Positions 41,362 through 43,590 of a stretch of 43,590 nt of DNA are shown in pieces. The notes below the pieces were generated by a model. The model worked only from the letters and a program-made list of their open reading frames with translations, made no database searches and was not told where the DNA came from. Location: positions 1 to 43,590 of the forward strand of contig DXDD01000003.1 in assembly GCA_019115665.1 (NCBI GenBank), given 5' to 3'. The translations under genes and the position numbers were made by a program. This DNA comes from Candidatus Eisenbergiella pullistercoris (GTDB lineage Bacteria; Bacillota; Clostridia; Lachnospirales; Lachnospiraceae). Position 1 is the stretch's first letter, and each line of letters opens with the position of its first letter.

Positions 41362-43155
41362 TTATTTATACAGAGGTCCGTACGCGGCGCAGGCTCTGTA
41401 ATCCTGTCCTTCTTTGTCCATGCCGAAGGCATTCCAGGCGGACGGGCGGAAGATCTTTTCTTCCGGAACGTTATGCATGCTCACCGGGATCCGGAGCATG
41501 GAGCACATGGTGATCAGGTCCGCGCCGATGTGGCCGTAGCTGATCGCGCCGTGGTTGGCTCCCCAGTTGTTCATCACATCGTAAGCCGTCTTGAAGGCTC
41601 CCTTTCCGGTGGTCCTGGGCGCGAACCAGGTGCACGGCCAGGTGTAGTCCGTTCTCTTCCAGAGCTTGTCGGTCACCTCCGCCGGAAGCTTCACCGTCCA
41701 GCCTTCCGCGATCTGAAGCACCGGCCCGAGGCCCTTCACCAGGTTCAGACGGATCATGGTGACAGGCATTTCCGCCTCGGTCACAAAACGGGAGGAATAG
41801 CCGCCGCCGCGGAAGTATCCGAAGTCCGCCTCGTTCCAAGTGGTCGCCCCCATGATGGCCTTCTGATCCGCTTCCGTCACCTCATACCAGGGCTTCATCA
41901 CGTTGTTTCCATCCGCGTCCTTCGCCTGTCCGTTAGCGTCCAGACAGGCCGCGCCGGAATTGATCAGATGGATGAAGCCGCCCGCTTCCTTCGCGATGCC
42001 TTCCACTTCGTAGCCGGTCGCCTTCTTCACCGCCTCCGGGCTCCAGTAGGTACGCACATCCGCGAAAATCTGCGCCCGGTTGGTCAGAAGCTTCATGAAC
42101 AGCATGCCCAGGCCGTTGAGCACATCGTTTTCCGTCGCCAGCACGTAAGGCTCGCGCGCGCCGTTCCAGTCAAAGGAGGTGTTCAGCATGGCCTCCGCGA
42201 AATCCGCGTTGGGATAGAAATCCGTCCACTGGCGCTGTCCCTGGAAGCCGGCCGCGATGGCGTTGTGTCCCACCATTTCCTCCTCGCAGCCCTCCGGAAG
42301 CTTTTTGTTGCCGTTCATCAGATCCTTGATGATGCACATCATCTTCACGACGAACTCCCAGTCCTGATCCTTCTGCTCTCTGTTTTTCTGCACCGCCTCC
42401 GGATTCTTGTCAAAGCCCTCGATGCAGTTTGCCTTCGTCCAGGCCAGCGCCTTTTCAAACTCCGCCTGATCGTAGATGCCCTCCGTCATGCGGCGGATGA
42501 TTTCCACCTCGTCCACGGACTCCACGCGCATGCCCAGATATTCTTCCATAAAAGCGGGATCGATGATGGAGCCGCCGATTCCCATACAGATGGAACCGAT
42601 CTGCAGGTAGGATTTTCCCCGCATGGTGGCAACCGCAACCGCCGCCCGGCCGAAGCGAAGCAGCTTCTCCGCCACGTCCTCCGGGATCTCCGTCGCGTCC
42701 GCATCCTGCACGTCATGTCCGTAAATGCCGAAAGCGGGAAGGCCCTTCTGCGCATGGGTGGCAAGAACACTTGCCAGATACACCGCGCCGGGACGCTCCG
42801 TTCCGTTAAAGCCCCACACGCCCTTGATCGTCTTGGGATCCATGTCCATGGTCTCCGCCCCGTAGCACCAGCAGGGCGTAACCGTCAGCGTGATATCCAC
42901 GCCCGCCTTCCGGAACTTGTCCGCGCAGGCCGCCGCCTCTCCCACACGTCCGATGGTGGTGTCCGCGATGATCACCTTCACCGGCTCCCCGTTGGAATAC
43001 CGCAGGTTCTCGGTAAACAGCTTCGCCGCGGACTTCGCCATGTTCATGGTCTGCTCCTCCAGCGACTCCCTTACCTTCAGATACCCCCTTCTGCCGTCGA
43101 TCGTCGGCCGGATGCCGATCACCGGATAATCCCCTACATACCTGTTTTCTGCCAT
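41362..43155 (-). CDS. fucI: L-fucose isomerase
   Basis: 597 residues from ATG 43155 ([11 protein letters not shown]), with AGGAGG five bases upstream. It converts L-fucose to L-fuculose with Mn2+. Catalytic positions match E. coli FucI with an offset of +5: Glu342 in [12 protein letters not shown], Asp366 in FADVRTYW, and the C-terminal His in [31 protein letters not shown] is the typical N-terminus. Length is normal (about 591 in E. coli). It is followed by the RhaB-family kinase after 132 bases containing a hairpin. A regulator is not adjacent in the window, although a gene remnant lies upstream. Confidence 0.96.
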   Translation of the reverse strand: MAENRYVGDYPVIGIRPTIDGRRGYLKVRESLEEQTMNMAKSAAKLFTENLRYSNGEPVKVIIADTTIGRVGEAAACADKFRKAGVDITLTVTPCWCYGAETMDMDPKTIKGVWGFNGTERPGAVYLASVLATHAQKGLPAFGIYGHDVQDADATEIPEDVAEKLLRFGRAAVAVATMRGKSYLQIGSICMGIGGSIIDPAFMEEYLGMRVESVDEVEIIRRMTEGIYDQAEFEKALAWTKANCIEGFDKNPEAVQKNREQKDQDWEFVVKMMCIIKDLMNGNKKLPEGCEEEMVGHNAIAAGFQGQRQWTDFYPNADFAEAMLNTSFDWNGAREPYVLATENDVLNGLGMLFMKLLTNRAQIFADVRTYWSPEAVKKATGYEVEGIAKEAGGFIHLINSGAACLDANGQAKDADGNNVMKPWYEVTEADQKAIMGATTWNEADFGYFRGGGYSSRFVTEAEMPVTMIRLNLVKGLGPVLQIAEGWTVKLPAEVTDKLWKRTDYTWPCTWFAPRTTGKGAFKTAYDVMNNWGANHGAISYGHIGADLITMCSMLRIPVSMHNVPEEKIFRPSAWNAFGMDKEGQDYRACAAYGPLYK

Positions 43156-43171
43156 TTTTTCCTCCTGTTCT

Positions 43172-43186
43172 GCCGCCGCAGGCGGC
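43172..43186. other. GCCGCC-GGCGGC hairpin before the fucI ribosome site
   Basis: GCCGCC (43172-43177), loop GCA, GGCGGC (43181-43186). On the minus strand it is preceded by AAAT and followed by AGGAGG within about eight bases, just like the element before pyrC (21903-21918). Confidence 0.6.
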
Positions 43187-43271
43187 ATTTCATTCCTAAA
43201 AGAACGGCGTCAGCCGCTCTTTGCTCCCTGCCGAAGCGCTTTGCGCTGAGGCACGCGCTTCTTTTCTCCCG

Positions 43272-43439
43272 TTACTTTTCATGGATCGGGAAAATACTGC
43301 TGTTGATTCCTTCTCCCATATCGAAAACCCCCTGCTTCATATCCGGCAGGATGCTCCGATACGGTTTAAAATAAGAATCTGCATTGTAGAACCGTACAAA
43401 AGGTCTGAAGCGACGGTTAAAAAGGGGATTTTCCGATCT
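43272..43439 (-). pseudogene. Apparent C-terminal gene remnant upstream of fucI
   Basis: On the minus strand a frame open from 43439 to a TAA at 43272 gives 55 residues. The last 40 read like genuine coding sequence: FYNADSYFKPYRSILPD, then MKQGVFDMGEGINSS, then IFPIHEK and stop. Codon third positions resemble the neighbouring genes. No start codon is found before the internal ATG at 43340, and the 5' part runs into the AACCGTAC/GTACGGTT repeats. It could be the end of a gene disrupted by repeat insertion, or a 22-residue peptide from ATG 43340 (GGAG about 13 bases upstream). I do not recognise the family. Confidence 0.4.
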
Positions 43440-43590
43440 TTAACCGTACTTTTTCCCACTATTTTGTCATCAGTACGGTTCAATACCTGATTTTCTCATC
43501 TGTAACCGTACTTTTGGGCTATTCGGTACGGTTAAAAACAGATTTTTCAAGCTTTTAACCGTATCACGCCATGAAAAATACGGTTCAGAA
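43390..43590. repeat. Array of inverted AACCGTAC/GTACGGTT hairpin repeats
   Basis: AACCGTA-type motifs start at 43390, 43442, 43503 and 43556; the reverse form (ACGGTT) at 43413, 43473, 43526 and 43579. Each reverse-then-forward pair makes a stem with a 13-20 base loop containing GATTTT, for example GTACGGTTAAAA with TTTTAACCGTA. The repeat period is 53-60 bases and the array continues past the window end. The remaining bases (43187-43271) upstream of fucI show only small hairpins (GAAGCGC with GCGCTTC then TTTT). Confidence 0.8.

Noticed and set aside
41356..43374. Very long plus-strand open frame opposite fucI
   Set aside because: FucI on the minus strand is unambiguous with conserved catalytic residues; the antisense product is His/Arg-rich nonsense.
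43221..43490. Plus-strand 89-codon open frame upstream of fucI
   Set aside because: It lies antisense to the coding-like tail and crosses the repeat units; no ribosome site or family.
43390..43590. CRISPR array
   Set aside because: Units are 8-12 bases in alternating orientation with intervals of 20-30 bases and related loops; there are no constant direct repeats with unique spacers and no cas genes.

Overview
The window looks like a chromosomal segment of a GC-rich Clostridia member, most likely a gut Lachnospiraceae. I infer this from the gene families and layout: an ispE-GntR pair, a class 1B PyrD/PyrK pair, a SPOCS(DUF3794)-LysM protein typical of spore formers, a PrcB-like lipoprotein, DUF1934, and Shine-Dalgarno sites of the AGGAGG type. 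No rRNA, tRNA or CRISPR array was seen. Nearly everything is on the minus strand. Only an XRE regulator, an Rpn nuclease and an AraC regulator are on the plus strand.

Region 1 (1-11482) is a surface-polysaccharide cluster read right to left from a promoter at about 11454-11482. It encodes two GT4 glycosyltransferases, a diverged polysaccharide deacetylase, two AsnB-type amidotransferases, an SGNH-hydrolase-like membrane-anchored protein, a GT2, a GT11 fucosyltransferase (TTG start) and the membrane half of an ABC exporter cut by the window edge. GC-rich short tandem repeats fill the gaps beside the GT4 genes.

Region 2 (11488-21885) is mostly core metabolism: a GH20 hexosaminidase, DUF1934, murI (TTG start), a small membrane or secreted protein, a GntR/FCD regulator, ispE with a well-formed promoter and a TGTATACA operator candidate, the SPOCS-LysM protein, and pyrD, pyrK and pyrC.

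Region 3 (21926-28963) carries an AT-richer single-gene ATPase with a C-terminal HNH-like segment (a fused PtuA/PtuB or Septu-like architecture). It lies between pyrC and a YihS-like sugar isomerase. Then come a PrcB-like lipoprotein, a GH36 alpha-galactosidase, a glycerophosphodiesterase and a methyltransferase.

Region 4 (28964-32300) is an AT-rich accessory island: an XRE regulator with a palindromic operator candidate, a 441-base gap with three nested stem-loops, an Rpn-family PD-(D/E)XK nuclease and a MATE exporter.

Region 5 (32336-38729) has an AraC regulator and, convergent to it, an operon of four redox enzymes (Gfo/Idh/MocA, old-yellow-enzyme type, SDR, fumarate-reductase-like flavoprotein) with no transporter or kinase. 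Its substrate is unknown.

Region 6 (38844-43590) holds plsC, then L-fucose use (a RhaB-family kinase and fucI). Upstream of fucI are an apparent C-terminal gene remnant and an array of inverted AACCGTAC/GTACGGTT hairpin repeats that runs off the window.

Taken together the segment suggests a bacterium that harvests host-type glycans (fucose, hexosamine, alpha-galactose) and also builds a possibly fucosylated and amidated surface polysaccharide.
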